Below, one piece after another: positions 50,534-59,784 of a stretch of 64,000 nt of DNA. Positions within the stretch are counted from its first letter, which is position 1. Each line of letters opens with the position of its first letter. The notes below the pieces were generated by a model that saw nothing but the letters and a program-made list of their open reading frames with translations, was not told the DNA's origin and made no database searches. This DNA is from JAAZLS01 sp964463285 (lineage in GTDB: Bacteria; Bacillota; Dethiobacteria; DTU022): NCBI GenBank assembly GCA_964463285.1, contig CAYXBB010000001.1:13262-77261 (forward strand), in the 5' to 3' direction. The translations under genes were made by a program, and so were the position numbers.

Positions 50534-51346
50534 TCATTTTTTGCTGCACCCCAGCCCATCCAGATATTTCAGCAGCGGATGACGTTCAATAAGCAGACTA
50601 ATGGAAGAGATCTCGGCGAATATATGAACCGATATCCAGAAGAAGGTGATCACCAGCTGGGCGACAAAGGGAAGGTAATATACAGCCGCTATCCCCAGTG
50701 CTGCTCCCAGCAAGTTGGCCCCACAGTCTCCTAACATGGCCCGGGCACCCAAATCCAGGGGAGCTATTGCCAGAGCAGCCGTTAACAGCGGCAGCAACAG
50801 CCAGAGCACCTTTGCCGGGCCGGCCATCCAGATCAGGATGCAGGCAGCGCCAATAAAAAGTTTTAAAGCCCTCCCGGGGCGCCGATCAAGCAAGTTAAGC
50901 CCGTTGGCACTGAGCGCTATTAGTAGTATAGCCAGGATTTTTCCCTTAAGCGGGCAGGGCAAGGTAATGGCAAAGATAAAACCTACCACCCCGGCAATAA
51001 TCATCTTTAATAACCCGGCGGTTATTTCACCTCTCCACAGGGCTCCTAAATGTCCTTTGAATCCCGATACCGGATCGGCCAACAGATCGTCCCACAAGCC
51101 GAACAAAGATACTCCCAACAACACCGCGGTAACCGCCATAACCCGGGGTGCCCGGCTACCGTCCAACCATCCTGCCAGCCCCAATGCCGGCAGATAGCCT
51201 ATCAGCAGGGCCGGCCCCAGCGCCGGGGCTATCGCTGTTCCCCGATAATTGGGTTTCAAGATCCCCCTGTCTCGGTACAGCTCTACCAGTTTTCTACCCA
51301 GCAGCCAGGCCCAGGGGGCTGATAACAGCAAAGTAATCTCTTTCAT
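50534..51346 (-). CDS. MraY/WecA-type glycosyl-phosphate transferase (GT4 superfamily)
   Basis: A 270-residue polytopic membrane protein with about eight helices. Family residues: FGLWDDLLADPVSGFKGHLG, ALSANGLNLLDRRPGRALK and MLGDCGANLLGAALGI (GDxGAN). It would transfer a sugar-phosphate to undecaprenyl phosphate, but it is shorter than MraY and the substrate is unknown. The ATG at 51346 overlaps the GT2 stop (ATGA), with GGAGG nine bases upstream. Coupled to the GT2 gene. Confidence 0.85.
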   Translation of the reverse strand: MKEITLLLSAPWAWLLGRKLVELYRDRGILKPNYRGTAIAPALGPALLIGYLPALGLAGWLDGSRAPRVMAVTAVLLGVSLFGLWDDLLADPVSGFKGHLGALWRGEITAGLLKMIIAGVVGFIFAITLPCPLKGKILAILLIALSANGLNLLDRRPGRALKLFIGAACILIWMAGPAKVLWLLLPLLTAALAIAPLDLGARAMLGDCGANLLGAALGIAAVYYLPFVAQLVITFFWISVHIFAEISSISLLIERHPLLKYLDGLGCSKK

Positions 51347-52029
51347 TTCCGGCAACCTCCTGAATACAGAAGTTCCCGGCGCAGATAAATTTCCCGGAGC
51401 ACCGCCTTAAGCTGTTTTAACCGGTGCAGTATAGATAATATATCCTTTCCCCGTTCCCGGTGAGACATGGCGGTATGTACCTCCAGCACGGTACACCCCT
51501 GGGATAGCAAATCCAGGGCCAGGCCGATCTCTAAACCGAATCCCTGGGGAGGATAGCGAAGCAGTGCCCAGAGTTCCCTTCGTAACACTCTTTGCCCTGA
51601 CAAGGGTTCGATTAGCATCCGGCCGGAGGATCGCCATATAGACCAGGAGGCTATTTTTTTTACTATACCCCACCCTCCCCGCCGACAGTGGGGGAACACC
51701 GCCACCGTCATATCCGCTTCGCCTCCCCGGATAGGTTCCAACAAGCTCCGGATCTCCTCTGCCGAACCGCCTAAATCTGCGTCTACCAGGGCAATAACCG
51801 GGGAGCTTACCACCTGCAACCCTTTGTAAACCGCACATCCCTTTCCCCGATTTTTGATCAACCGGACTACCCGGGCTCCTTCCCGGAGGGCGATATCCGC
51901 GGTAGCATCGGTAGAGCCATCATCCACCACCAGGATATCGGTAATTGCCGGGATCTTCTTTAAGGCGTTTACCGTATCCCCAATATGTCCGGACTCATTA
52001 TAAGCCGGGATAATTGCCGCTACTTCCAA
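51343..52029 (-). CDS. Family 2 glycosyltransferase
   Basis: A 228-residue GT-A fold enzyme: AAIIPAYNESGHIGDTVNAL, ILVVDDGSTDATADIALREG, and the DxD-like ALVDADLGGSAEEI. No membrane helix is evident. Likely adds a sugar to a lipid carrier or surface glycan; the substrate is unknown. The TTG start overlaps the steB stop region, with GGAGG upstream in the steB terminal codons. It is coupled to the MraY-like gene downstream. Confidence 0.9.
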   Translation of the reverse strand: MEVAAIIPAYNESGHIGDTVNALKKIPAITDILVVDDGSTDATADIALREGARVVRLIKNRGKGCAVYKGLQVVSSPVIALVDADLGGSAEEIRSLLEPIRGGEADMTVAVFPHCRRGGWGIVKKIASWSIWRSSGRMLIEPLSGQRVLRRELWALLRYPPQGFGLEIGLALDLLSQGCTVLEVHTAMSHRERGKDILSILHRLKQLKAVLREIYLRRELLYSGGCRK

Positions 52030-52898
52030 TCGGGGCCACCTCCATGATTTGTAGAATACACGCTCCGGGGATCCTCTAACAGAATTTCCAGCAGGGTTAA
52101 TTTACCCCAAAATGAGTTTAGGTGTTCAGCGATTGCCGGTTGCCTTGAAAACAGTCTGTTCCAATCCGCATCAGCATTCAAGTCTTCATTTTCGCCAAGC
52201 TCTCCGCCCCTGATCCCATCCCCATCCCCATCCCCATCCCCATCCCCATCCCTGTTCCCGTCTCCATTCAAATTCCCATTTTCGCTTCCAATCCCATTCT
52301 CCGGAAAGGCAATGATTATTTTATTCCCGGAGGCGATCAATTTTTCTCCCAGTAACCTTAAAAAGTCTGATCCGGGACAAGCCGTTTCGGGATTGAAATA
52401 CAGGATAATGTGATCCGGACGGCCCGAGATCTCCCCCTCCTTAATGCGGTAACCTCCCCCCGCGTCGTCCTTTGCCCCCTGTTTCCCGGTTAATCCGGCG
52501 GCAAAGATATAGGCAGTTTCAGAATCAAATTCTATCCCCGGGGGAGGGCTGGCCGGCACCTCCACCAGGCAAATTTCTGCTCCTCCTTCATTTAATAGAT
52601 TTAACATCTCCTCCGCCAAAATGCCGCCTGTCGTTAAAATAAGGATTTTCTTCCCGGACAGGGATCCTTTAAAACTATTGATAATCCGCGGAGCCAGACC
52701 CTGCCAGCGCTTGAGTTCCCCCTGCTGGCAGGTCAGGTGGTCTTGCAAATCAGTTAACTGATGTTGCATGAACTCGATCATATCTTTTTGGTTGGATACT
52801 ACAACATCCTCGCCGAAGGTAATCCCGATTAAAATTCCCGATGCCAGAGCTAAAAAAATGGCGGTAATAGCTGCAATATATGTCCGATAATCAAACAT
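52020..52898 (-). CDS. steB: SteB-like (MctB/copper-transporter-annotated) membrane protein
   Basis: A 292-residue protein with one N-terminal membrane helix (IAAITAIFLALASGILIGIT), a coiled coil (residues ~35-70, KDMIEFMQHQLTDLQDHLTC) and an extracytoplasmic domain with KKILILTTGGILAEEML. Databases often label the family copper transporter MctB; beside SteA it is better called SteB, a septum-associated partner. A hexanucleotide repeat encodes an acidic GD run near residue 230. ATG at 52898. It overlaps the GT2 gene by 10 bases. Confidence 0.85.
   Translation of the reverse strand: MFDYRTYIAAITAIFLALASGILIGITFGEDVVVSNQKDMIEFMQHQLTDLQDHLTCQQGELKRWQGLAPRIINSFKGSLSGKKILILTTGGILAEEMLNLLNEGGAEICLVEVPASPPPGIEFDSETAYIFAAGLTGKQGAKDDAGGGYRIKEGEISGRPDHIILYFNPETACPGSDFLRLLGEKLIASGNKIIIAFPENGIGSENGNLNGDGNRDGDGDGDGDGDGIRGGELGENEDLNADADWNRLFSRQPAIAEHLNSFWGKLTLLEILLEDPRSVYSTNHGGGPDWK
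52213..52253. repeat. Hexanucleotide repeat inside steB
   Basis: Six to seven copies of CCATCC/ATCCCC in tandem, in frame, encoding alternating Gly-Asp. The flanks are degenerate versions (Asn/Gly/Asp-rich), suggesting slippage expansion. Confidence 0.9.
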
Positions 52899-52927
52899 GC
52901 ACCTCACCTGCGATCTTGAATCGGGCC

Positions 52928-54065
52928 TTATAATCCTAACCTTATTTTAAATATCAACAGATTCAGGAGATGTTTAACCAGGGGAGAACAGATCACCATT
53001 ACAAGCACCGGGGCCAGCCCGGCCAGCACCACAAAGGGCAGAAGCCGGTCGGCCTTGTGGTTGGCATATAGCTGGCTTACTCCCTTGGCGTCAACCAGCC
53101 GGTCACCGACTTTGAGGCGGGTTAAAAATGTGCTGGCCATCCCCGGACGACCTTTCTCCAAAAATTCTACTACCGAAAAATGGGTGCCGATAGCCACAAT
53201 CAGGCTGGCCCCCGCTTCGTATGCCAACAGCAGGGCAATATCTTCACTGGTTCCGGGGGCAGATAAAATATGGTAACTTAAATTTAACTTCTCCAACCGC
53301 TGTTTTCCCGGAGTCCCCCGGCCGTCCGAGTAAGCATGAACTACTCTTTCCCGGGAAAAGTTCAAGGTCTGATCGCTGACACTGTCCATATCGCCGATCA
53401 AAATATCGGGAGTTAAACCAAATTCCAGCAAGGCATCCCCCCCCCCATCCACTCCGATCAATACCGGCTTTCTTTCCCGAAGNNNNNNNNNNATAGGGCC
53501 TGATTACCCGCAGATCCTCCCGGTATCCCTTACCTCTGACCACTACTACCACCTGCTGTTTCTCCAGTCGGGTGTTGAAGGTCGGCAAAATCAGGCCGCC
53601 GGTAATTAACCGGCGTTCCCGGTAAGCATAGGATAGGGTGTTTATTATGAACCGATCTACCACCGGTGATGGGACCTTTTGAAATTCCCGATACAGATCC
53701 TGGTAACGTTTGTAATCCAGCAATTTTCCTCGACCAATTATTTTTTTCCGCCGGTAAATTGCTTCTCCCTGTACGGCAACCATCTCTCCCTCTGCCACCG
53801 CTTCAAATAACCCGGGGTTTACATCCTCCAGCAGGTAAACACCCTGGTTAAGCAGCATTTCCACCGATAGGGGCGGAAAAATCCCCCGGCAAAAAGGTCG
53901 GGCATTTAACACCACTTTAACCCCACAACGGAGCAGGCTTTCGGCAGCCAACTGATCCATGTCGGCATGTTCCACCAAGGCTATATCGCCCGGCCGGAGC
54001 CGCTGGGCCAGTAATTTGGTTAGACGATCCTTTCGCAATCTGCCGCAGTAAATAAAGGCCGCCAT
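52928..54065 (-). CDS. steA: Putative cytokinetic ring protein SteA (broken by a 10-N gap)
   Basis: One gene split by N at 53483-53492. The N-terminal part reads AAFIYCGRLRKDRLTKLLAQ to REDLRVIRPY; the C-terminal part LRERKPVLIGVDGGGDALLE, LIGDMDSVSDQTLNF and a final membrane segment. The second half has a thiamine-pyrophosphokinase-like fold. Across 10 N the frame shifts, but joining RPY directly to LRERKP restores it and matches how the family usually reads, so the gap length is probably wrong. SteA pairs with SteB in division in actinobacteria; in Firmicutes the role is less known. Confidence 0.88.
53483..53492. other. Assembly gap (10 N) inside steA
   Basis: Ten N. Removing all of them keeps the steA frame open; ten does not. 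True gap length is probably zero or a multiple of three. Confidence 0.95.
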
Positions 54066-54150
54066 CCAGATTCACCCCGTATTATCATGCCCCAACCCCT
54101 TGATAACATTTAAAATCTGCTTTTAGTCAATAATAGTTTTTTGCAGAAAC

Positions 54151-54174
54151 AAAAAAAACCTGAAAACGCAGGTT
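54151..54174 (-). terminator. Intrinsic terminator in the steA-spoIVB divergent region
   Basis: On the minus strand AACCTG-CGTTTT-CAGGTT is followed by a run of T. It points towards steA (start 54065), yet no gene lies upstream on that strand, since spoIVB diverges at 54341. It may be in the steA leader. The remaining 54066-54340 holds no gene. Confidence 0.6.
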
Positions 54175-54340
54175 ACCTGGTAATCGCAGAGATGGCAAAT
54201 AAAACTTATGGATTATGTTAACTAGCGCGGATAAATTGACTGGTATAGGGTTATTTTAAAAGAAACCTTAATCGAAATAAGTATCCAAAACCATACGGTT
54301 ACCATTTCGACTAATTTCACCCAAAGGCTGGAACTAACCT

Positions 54341-55789
54341 ATGAAATCAAGCATTAAAAGGCATTTATTATTCTGGAGCAGTTTTATTATAGCTATTTTT
54401 TTAATCGTAACTACCTGGCAGTTACAGACCAATTTGGCGGCAGACGTAAGGATTGTGGAGGGCAGTACATATTATGTTAACTTAGATCTGCCGTTTATAT
54501 ATATGAGAGCCAGCCGCGACGGAGTGGTAAAGCTCAATGGCAGCCCCCTTTCTAAGAAAGCGATGCAGATTTTGGCCCCGGTAAACCTGCAGGCACTTTC
54601 TTTGGGGGAGGTAGATCTGGAAATCTCTTTATTTGGGCTGATACCCCTTCGCCAGATCACCGTAAATATTTTACCGGAAATTCGTCTGGTCCCCGGGGGG
54701 CATTCCATAGGCATCAGGCTAAGCTCCCGGGGGGTAACGGTGGTCGGTTATTATTATTTTGAATCGGGCGGTCAAAACCGTTCCCCGTCCAGAGAATCAG
54801 GGATCAGGGTAGGAGATGTGATCATCGCCATAGACGGGCAGAAGGTTACCGATATTAACCAGGCCGCCGAATTGTTGAACAAGGCCGATTGCAAACCTCA
54901 AATTCCAATCGTGTTAACCCTGTTGCGTGACGAGAACGAAAAAACCCTCTCGGTTACTCCGCTTTACTCAGAACAGGATGGGGGTTACCGGATCGGGCTT
55001 TATATCAGGGACTCCGCTGCCGGAGTGGGCACCCTTTCCTTTTATGATCCGGTTACCGGATGCTATGGGGCCTTGGGACATATTATCGTAGATGCCGACA
55101 CCAATAAACCGGTAAATATACAGGAGGGAAATATTGTCAAGGCTAAAATAGTTAATATTAAAACCGCCCAGAAGGGAAAACCCGGAGAGAAAACCGGGAT
55201 CTTTATCGATCAAAATGGGTTTAAGGGAAATATTGAACAAAATACACCTTACGGTATTTTTGGCCGATTGGACTCACTGCATCCTTCGGGAGCAGCCATC
55301 CCCATGGCGCTGGCTTCCCAGGTAGAAACGGGACCCGCTGAAATGCTGACCGTAATTGAAGGAGAAACTATCGGTTGTTTTCAGGTGGAAATAGAAAGAT
55401 TGGCTCCCCAGACCAGACCTTCTGACAAAGGTTTTATTTTAAAAGTGGTGGATAAAAAACTATTGGCGGTTACCGGAGGTATCGTTCAGGGAATGAGCGG
55501 CAGCCCGATAATCCAAAAAGGACGAATCATAGGTGCGGTAACCCATGTATTTATAAATGATCCTACCAGAGGTTACGGGATTTTTATGGAATGGATGTAT
55601 CGAGCCGGCGATCGGGAACAGGAGACCGGGAACAGGGGACTGGAGATAAAAAGCACGGGAACATGGGGCAGGGAGCAAAAAAAACAGGGGACAGAAACCG
55701 GAATACAAAAATGGTTGCTAATTGGTAATATTTGTTCCCAAACAGCAGGTATTTCCCTTCGGAAGTCGAATTATCCCTGCATGGCTTAA
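54341..55789 (+). CDS. spoIVB: SpoIVB serine peptidase
   Basis: A 482-residue forespore-secreted protease that triggers pro-sigma-K processing by cutting SpoIVFA. N-terminal membrane anchor (residues ~10-28), PDZ domain (GIRVGDVIIAIDGQKVTDIN), and S55 peptidase domain: catalytic His in GALGHIIVDADT and Ser in GGIVQGMSGSPIIQKGRIIG. Homologues usually end just after the GYGIF...EWM segment; here ~60 further residues (bases ~55605-55789) rich in Gly/Glu/Gln/Lys are encoded by a purine-rich low-complexity tract. Weak ribosome site. It precedes spo0A, the conserved order. Confidence 0.95.
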   Translation: MKSSIKRHLLFWSSFIIAIFLIVTTWQLQTNLAADVRIVEGSTYYVNLDLPFIYMRASRDGVVKLNGSPLSKKAMQILAPVNLQALSLGEVDLEISLFGLIPLRQITVNILPEIRLVPGGHSIGIRLSSRGVTVVGYYYFESGGQNRSPSRESGIRVGDVIIAIDGQKVTDINQAAELLNKADCKPQIPIVLTLLRDENEKTLSVTPLYSEQDGGYRIGLYIRDSAAGVGTLSFYDPVTGCYGALGHIIVDADTNKPVNIQEGNIVKAKIVNIKTAQKGKPGEKTGIFIDQNGFKGNIEQNTPYGIFGRLDSLHPSGAAIPMALASQVETGPAEMLTVIEGETIGCFQVEIERLAPQTRPSDKGFILKVVDKKLLAVTGGIVQGMSGSPIIQKGRIIGAVTHVFINDPTRGYGIFMEWMYRAGDREQETGNRGLEIKSTGTWGREQKKQGTETGIQKWLLIGNICSQTAGISLRKSNYPCMA

Positions 55790-55883
55790 AACTAATTTTT
55801 AGCTACTGTAAGTAACAATTATTTGCCCTATATCAATTATTTTTTTTGGTTTTAGTCAAATAATGAATTATGGGGGTCGTTTG

Positions 55884-56672
55884 ATGTTAAAGATTGCAGT
55901 GGCCGACGATAACCGGGAATTCAATGAACTTCTTTCCGGTTATCTACAAATGCAACCGGATTTCGAGTTGGTAGGCTCCGCCTACAATGGGGAGGAAACC
56001 CTGGAGATTATCCAGGAAAAAACCCCCGATGTGTTATTGCTTGATATTATCATGCCTCATTTGGACGGAATTGGTGTGCTGGAAAGGTTGGCCGGAATGG
56101 AGCTGGAAAAAAAACCAAATATAATAATGATTACCGCTTTTGGTAATGAAAACATTACCCGGAAGGCAGCGGAACTGGGTGCGGCCTACTACATATTAAA
56201 ACCCTTTGGCATGGAAACACTGGCCGGTAGAATCCGCCAGATCAATGGAAACTATGATCGAAAATCCGCCACGGGAATTTCACCTCCCCTAAAACCGGCT
56301 GAGAACAAAATACCGTTGGAAGAACTGATAACCAGAATGCTCCACCAGATCGGTATCCCGGCTCATATAAAGGGATATTTTTATTTACGGAAGGCCATTA
56401 TGATGGTGGTAGAAGATGTGGATCTGTTAGGCTCTATTACTAAAATTCTTTACCCGACCATCGCCGAACATTTTGACACTACCGCCAGCAGGGTAGAAAG
56501 GGCTATCCGTCATGCCATCGAAGTTGCCTGGTCACGCAACAATATGGAAATTATCAAAAAGTTTTTTGGATATACCATAAACAGCGAAAAAGGCAAACCC
56601 ACTAATTCCGAATTTGTGGCCATGCTGGCGGATCGCTTACGACTTGACCGGTGCAACACTATGGCGTTGTAA
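55884..56672 (+). CDS. spo0A: Stage 0 sporulation protein A (master response regulator)
   Basis: A 262-residue response regulator. Receiver: acidic pair D8-D9 (AVADDNREF), phosphoacceptor D54 in LLLDIIMPHLDG, T84 and K106 (ILKPFG). The C-terminal Spo0A DNA-binding domain includes HIKGYFYLRKAIMMVVED and TASRVERAIRHAIEVAWSR. GGGGG with a 7-base spacer selects the ATG at 55884 over 55863. Phospho-Spo0A would activate spoIIA (43617). A terminator follows at 56685-56726. Confidence 0.97.
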   Translation: MLKIAVADDNREFNELLSGYLQMQPDFELVGSAYNGEETLEIIQEKTPDVLLLDIIMPHLDGIGVLERLAGMELEKKPNIIMITAFGNENITRKAAELGAAYYILKPFGMETLAGRIRQINGNYDRKSATGISPPLKPAENKIPLEELITRMLHQIGIPAHIKGYFYLRKAIMMVVEDVDLLGSITKILYPTIAEHFDTTASRVERAIRHAIEVAWSRNNMEIIKKFFGYTINSEKGKPTNSEFVAMLADRLRLDRCNTMAL

Positions 56673-56684
56673 AATATCAGCAAG

Positions 56685-56726
56685 ACCGTCCTTTTTGCTT
56701 GAAAGGCAACCGGGACGGTTTTTTTC
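56685..56726 (+). terminator. Rho-independent terminator after spo0A
   Basis: ACCGTCC (56685-56691) pairs with GGACGGT (56713-56719) with an inner TTGC/GCAA pairing, followed by a run of T. It ends the spoIVB/spo0A transcript, 13 bases past the spo0A stop. Confidence 0.85.
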
Positions 56727-56742
56727 TTATGCCCGCTATTCT

Positions 56743-57894
56743 TTAGCTGTCGAGCCGCCCCTTTAATAACCCTTCGGTGACAATCAGCCTTTGAATTTGG
56801 TTGGTCCCTTCATATATCTGCATTATCTTGGCATCGCGCATGTACTTTTCCACCGGGTAATCCCGGATATAACCGTAGCCCCCAAAAACTTGGACAGCGT
56901 CCGTGGTTACCTTCATGGCCACATCGCTGGCAAATGCCTTAGCCATGGCCGCAAAAGCGGTGATCTGTTTTTCTCTCTTCCGGGCCATATAGGCAGCCCT
57001 CCAGATCAGTGCCCGGGCGGCCTCAATCCCCATGGCCATATCGGCCAGCATCAGCTGTACCGCCTGCTGCTGCACGATGGGCTTGCCAAATTGCACCCTT
57101 TCCCGGGCATAGCGGGTGGCCGCCTCCAGGGCCGCCTGTGCCAACCCCAACGACAGAGCACCGATCATGGGGCGGGAAAGATCAAATGTATCCATAACTG
57201 TCCGGAAACCGCTGCCTTCCCGGCCCAGGCGGTTTTCTTCAGGCACCCTTACCTCCTGGAGAATCACTTCTGCCGTGTTACTGGCCCGGATACCCATCTT
57301 TTTTTCCTGTTTTCCCGCTGATAACCCCGGAGTTTCTCGCTCAACCACAAACGGAGTCAGAGAGCGCACCCCCCGGTTGGGATCCGTAATGGCAAATACC
57401 ACATAAATATCGGCAAAACTTCCGTTAGTTATAAAACATTTATTACCGTTTAATACATAGTGTTCCCCATCTCGGATAGCGGTAGTGGCAATAGAGGTTA
57501 CATCCGAGCCGGCACCCGGCTCGGTAAGGCAAAAAGAAGCCAGTTTACCGCTGCTAACCGCCGACAGATAGCGTTTCTTTTGCTGCTCGCTGCCGGTCAG
57601 CAAAATGGGGTAACAGGCCAGGGAGTTGGCCCCTACGCTGGTAGCGATGCCCGCACAGCCCCTCCCCAACTCTTCCGATACCAGACATAAGGTAAGCTCG
57701 TCCATCCCTGCCCCGCCGTATTCCTCGGGAATGGCTATGGAGGCAAACCCCTCCCGAACCATTTTCCTGATTAAATCCACCGGCATCTGTTCACGCTCAT
57801 CACACTCTGCGGCGATGGGGGCAATCTCTTTCTCCACGTATTCCCGGGCCATTTTTTTCATGGCCTGCTGTTCCACAGTGAGCTCAAAATCCAT
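56743..57894 (-). CDS. Acyl-CoA dehydrogenase
   Basis: A 383-residue FAD flavoenzyme oxidising acyl-CoA at the alpha-beta bond. Signatures: PEEYGGAGMDELTLCLVSEE, SFCLTEPGAGSDVTSIATTA, FVVERETPGLSAGKQEKKMG, QVFGGYGYIRDYPVEKYMRD and the catalytic Glu in IYEGTNQIQRL. It resembles short-chain (butyryl-CoA) enzymes, but chain length is not certain. GGAGG before the ATG at 57894. No etfAB, thiolase or crotonase gene is near, so it stands alone. Confidence 0.93.
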   Translation of the reverse strand: MDFELTVEQQAMKKMAREYVEKEIAPIAAECDEREQMPVDLIRKMVREGFASIAIPEEYGGAGMDELTLCLVSEELGRGCAGIATSVGANSLACYPILLTGSEQQKKRYLSAVSSGKLASFCLTEPGAGSDVTSIATTAIRDGEHYVLNGNKCFITNGSFADIYVVFAITDPNRGVRSLTPFVVERETPGLSAGKQEKKMGIRASNTAEVILQEVRVPEENRLGREGSGFRTVMDTFDLSRPMIGALSLGLAQAALEAATRYARERVQFGKPIVQQQAVQLMLADMAMGIEAARALIWRAAYMARKREKQITAFAAMAKAFASDVAMKVTTDAVQVFGGYGYIRDYPVEKYMRDAKIMQIYEGTNQIQRLIVTEGLLKGRLDS

Positions 57895-58028
57895 GATCCG
57901 CCTCCTTCCAATAGTTGTGCAGCAAACAACCGGGACCAATTTATCTTCAAAGGGTGGCCTTCCTCAAACTCAAAATGGCTCTATAAATTATAAATTCCCC
58001 TAATTCTCCCTTTCAAAAACAGGAGCAG

Positions 58029-59732
58029 TTATTCTCCCTTAAAAGCCGCCGCCCGGTTGAGCAGTTGATCCACATGCTGTAAACTCACCCGGTTGATAGC
58101 CGCCCCATCCAACATGCGGGCAATTTCCCTCCGCCTTTCCTCCGACTGGAGCCTTCCTGCCCGGGTAAGAGTCCGCTCACCGATTATCTCCTTGTAAAGC
58201 CGGTAATGGCCATCTGCCAGAGCGGCGATCTGGGCACTGTGGGTAACACAGACCACCTGGTGGTGCCGGGAGAGCAGCGACAGTTTTTCTGCCACCGCCT
58301 GGATGGTAGTTCCCCCGATACCGGCGTCAACCTCGTCAAAAACCAGCGTAGGTATTCGATCCTGACGGGCCAGAGCAGTTTTTAGAGCCAGCATTACCCG
58401 CGAGGTCTCTCCCCCGGATATAATTTTGGCCAGCGGTTTAACCGGTTCTCCGGGATTGGCGGAAAACATGAATTCCACCAGGTCTGCTCCCCGGCGGTCA
58501 GGTTGTTCCCGAAGATCAAAATTAACCGCAAATTCCGCCTCCGCCAGCGCCAATTCCGCCAGCACCGGGTGCAAACTCTGTTTTAGAAAATGAGCGGCTT
58601 CCCGACGCAGCCCGGTCAACTCTGTGCAGGCCTCATCATAAAGTTTTCCGGCATCGGCGATCCGGGGTTTAAGCAGCTCCGCCAGTTCAGCACTGTTCCG
58701 GAGTCTTTGCAGCTCACCTTCCGCCCGTGCAGAGTGTTCCAAGACCTGCTTTAAAGTAGCCCCATATTTTCGCTTTAAATCGGCCATTAATCCCAGACGA
58801 TTTTGAATTCTGCTCAACTCGGCAGGATCAAAAACAATATTATCAATATATCCCTTAAGTTCCAAGGATAGCTCTTGCAACTGTGTAGAAATGCTTGCCA
58901 GAGACTCCGCCAGCGGACAAAGACCGGGATCGATCAAAGCAGCCTCGCTCACCAGATGCCCGGCAGTATGCAATCGGTCTGCTGCCGGAGCAATTTTGCC
59001 GATCTCATCTCCAGCAAACAGGTCTGTATAGGCCTGAAAAAGACAGGTGGAAAGTTTTTCGCTATGGGCCAGAATTTTTTCCTGCGCCCGCAGCTCCTCC
59101 TCTTCTTCCGCGGTCAGCCCAGCAGCATTAATTTCCTTTATCTGGTAACCCAGCACCTCTATTCGTCGCTGCCGTTCGGTGCTGTCCCGGCCCAGGGTTT
59201 CCAGTTCCAGAATAAGCTCTTTCAGCCGGCTGTACAGATCAGCCACTTTCAGGCGAGAGTCATCCAGCTTCTTTCCTCCAAAAGCATCCAAAAGTTCCAG
59301 GTGATTTTCGGGATGTAAGAGAGATTGGTGTTCATGTTGTCCGTGAAGATCCACCAGGTTCTGCCCCAGTGTTTTAAGAAAAGATACCGGCACCGCCCGG
59401 CCGTTAACCCGGGCTACACTGCGGCCGCTCAGGGATACCTCCCGAGAGATAATCAGCTCTTCTTCCCGGCCCAGCCCCGCTTCTTCCATCAGCTTGCTTA
59501 CCCGGGGCATTTCCACCGGAGTAATTGCAAATATGGCCTCCATAAGCGCGGTCTCTTCTCCCTGGCGGATCTGCTCGCTGGTGGCCCGTTCCCCCAGAAG
59601 CAAGCCTAAAGCACCGATAATAATTGATTTTCCGGCACCCGTCTCACCGCTTAAGACATTAAGACCGGGGCAAAATTGTAGGGTAAGATCCTCGATCAAA
59701 GCATAATTGGAAACGTTTAGCTGAAGCAACAT
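58029..59732 (-). CDS. recN: DNA repair protein RecN
   Basis: A 567-residue SMC-like ATPase for double-strand break repair. Walker A GETGAGKSIIIG (residues ~30-41), long coiled coil (residues ~160-360), signature IISGGETSRVMLALKTAL and Walker B TLVFDEVDAGIGG with VTHSAQIAALADGHYRLYKE at the C-terminus. In many Firmicutes argR lies directly upstream; here nadK does. GGGGGGAG before the ATG. Confidence 0.96.
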   Translation of the reverse strand: MLLQLNVSNYALIEDLTLQFCPGLNVLSGETGAGKSIIIGALGLLLGERATSEQIRQGEETALMEAIFAITPVEMPRVSKLMEEAGLGREEELIISREVSLSGRSVARVNGRAVPVSFLKTLGQNLVDLHGQHEHQSLLHPENHLELLDAFGGKKLDDSRLKVADLYSRLKELILELETLGRDSTERQRRIEVLGYQIKEINAAGLTAEEEEELRAQEKILAHSEKLSTCLFQAYTDLFAGDEIGKIAPAADRLHTAGHLVSEAALIDPGLCPLAESLASISTQLQELSLELKGYIDNIVFDPAELSRIQNRLGLMADLKRKYGATLKQVLEHSARAEGELQRLRNSAELAELLKPRIADAGKLYDEACTELTGLRREAAHFLKQSLHPVLAELALAEAEFAVNFDLREQPDRRGADLVEFMFSANPGEPVKPLAKIISGGETSRVMLALKTALARQDRIPTLVFDEVDAGIGGTTIQAVAEKLSLLSRHHQVVCVTHSAQIAALADGHYRLYKEIIGERTLTRAGRLQSEERRREIARMLDGAAINRVSLQHVDQLLNRAAAFKGE

Positions 59733-59784
59733 GGCTGCGCTCCCCCCTTAGATTACACTTCTTCAGTCCACCCGGGAGAAAAAG

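Noticed and set aside
54241..54340. Sigma-G promoter for spoIVB around CATACGG
   Set aside because: No matching -35 at 15-17 bases was visible.
56743..57894. Acyl-CoA dehydrogenase as a recent transfer
   Set aside because: It stands alone, but its base composition and ribosome site look like its neighbours and no mobile element is adjacent.
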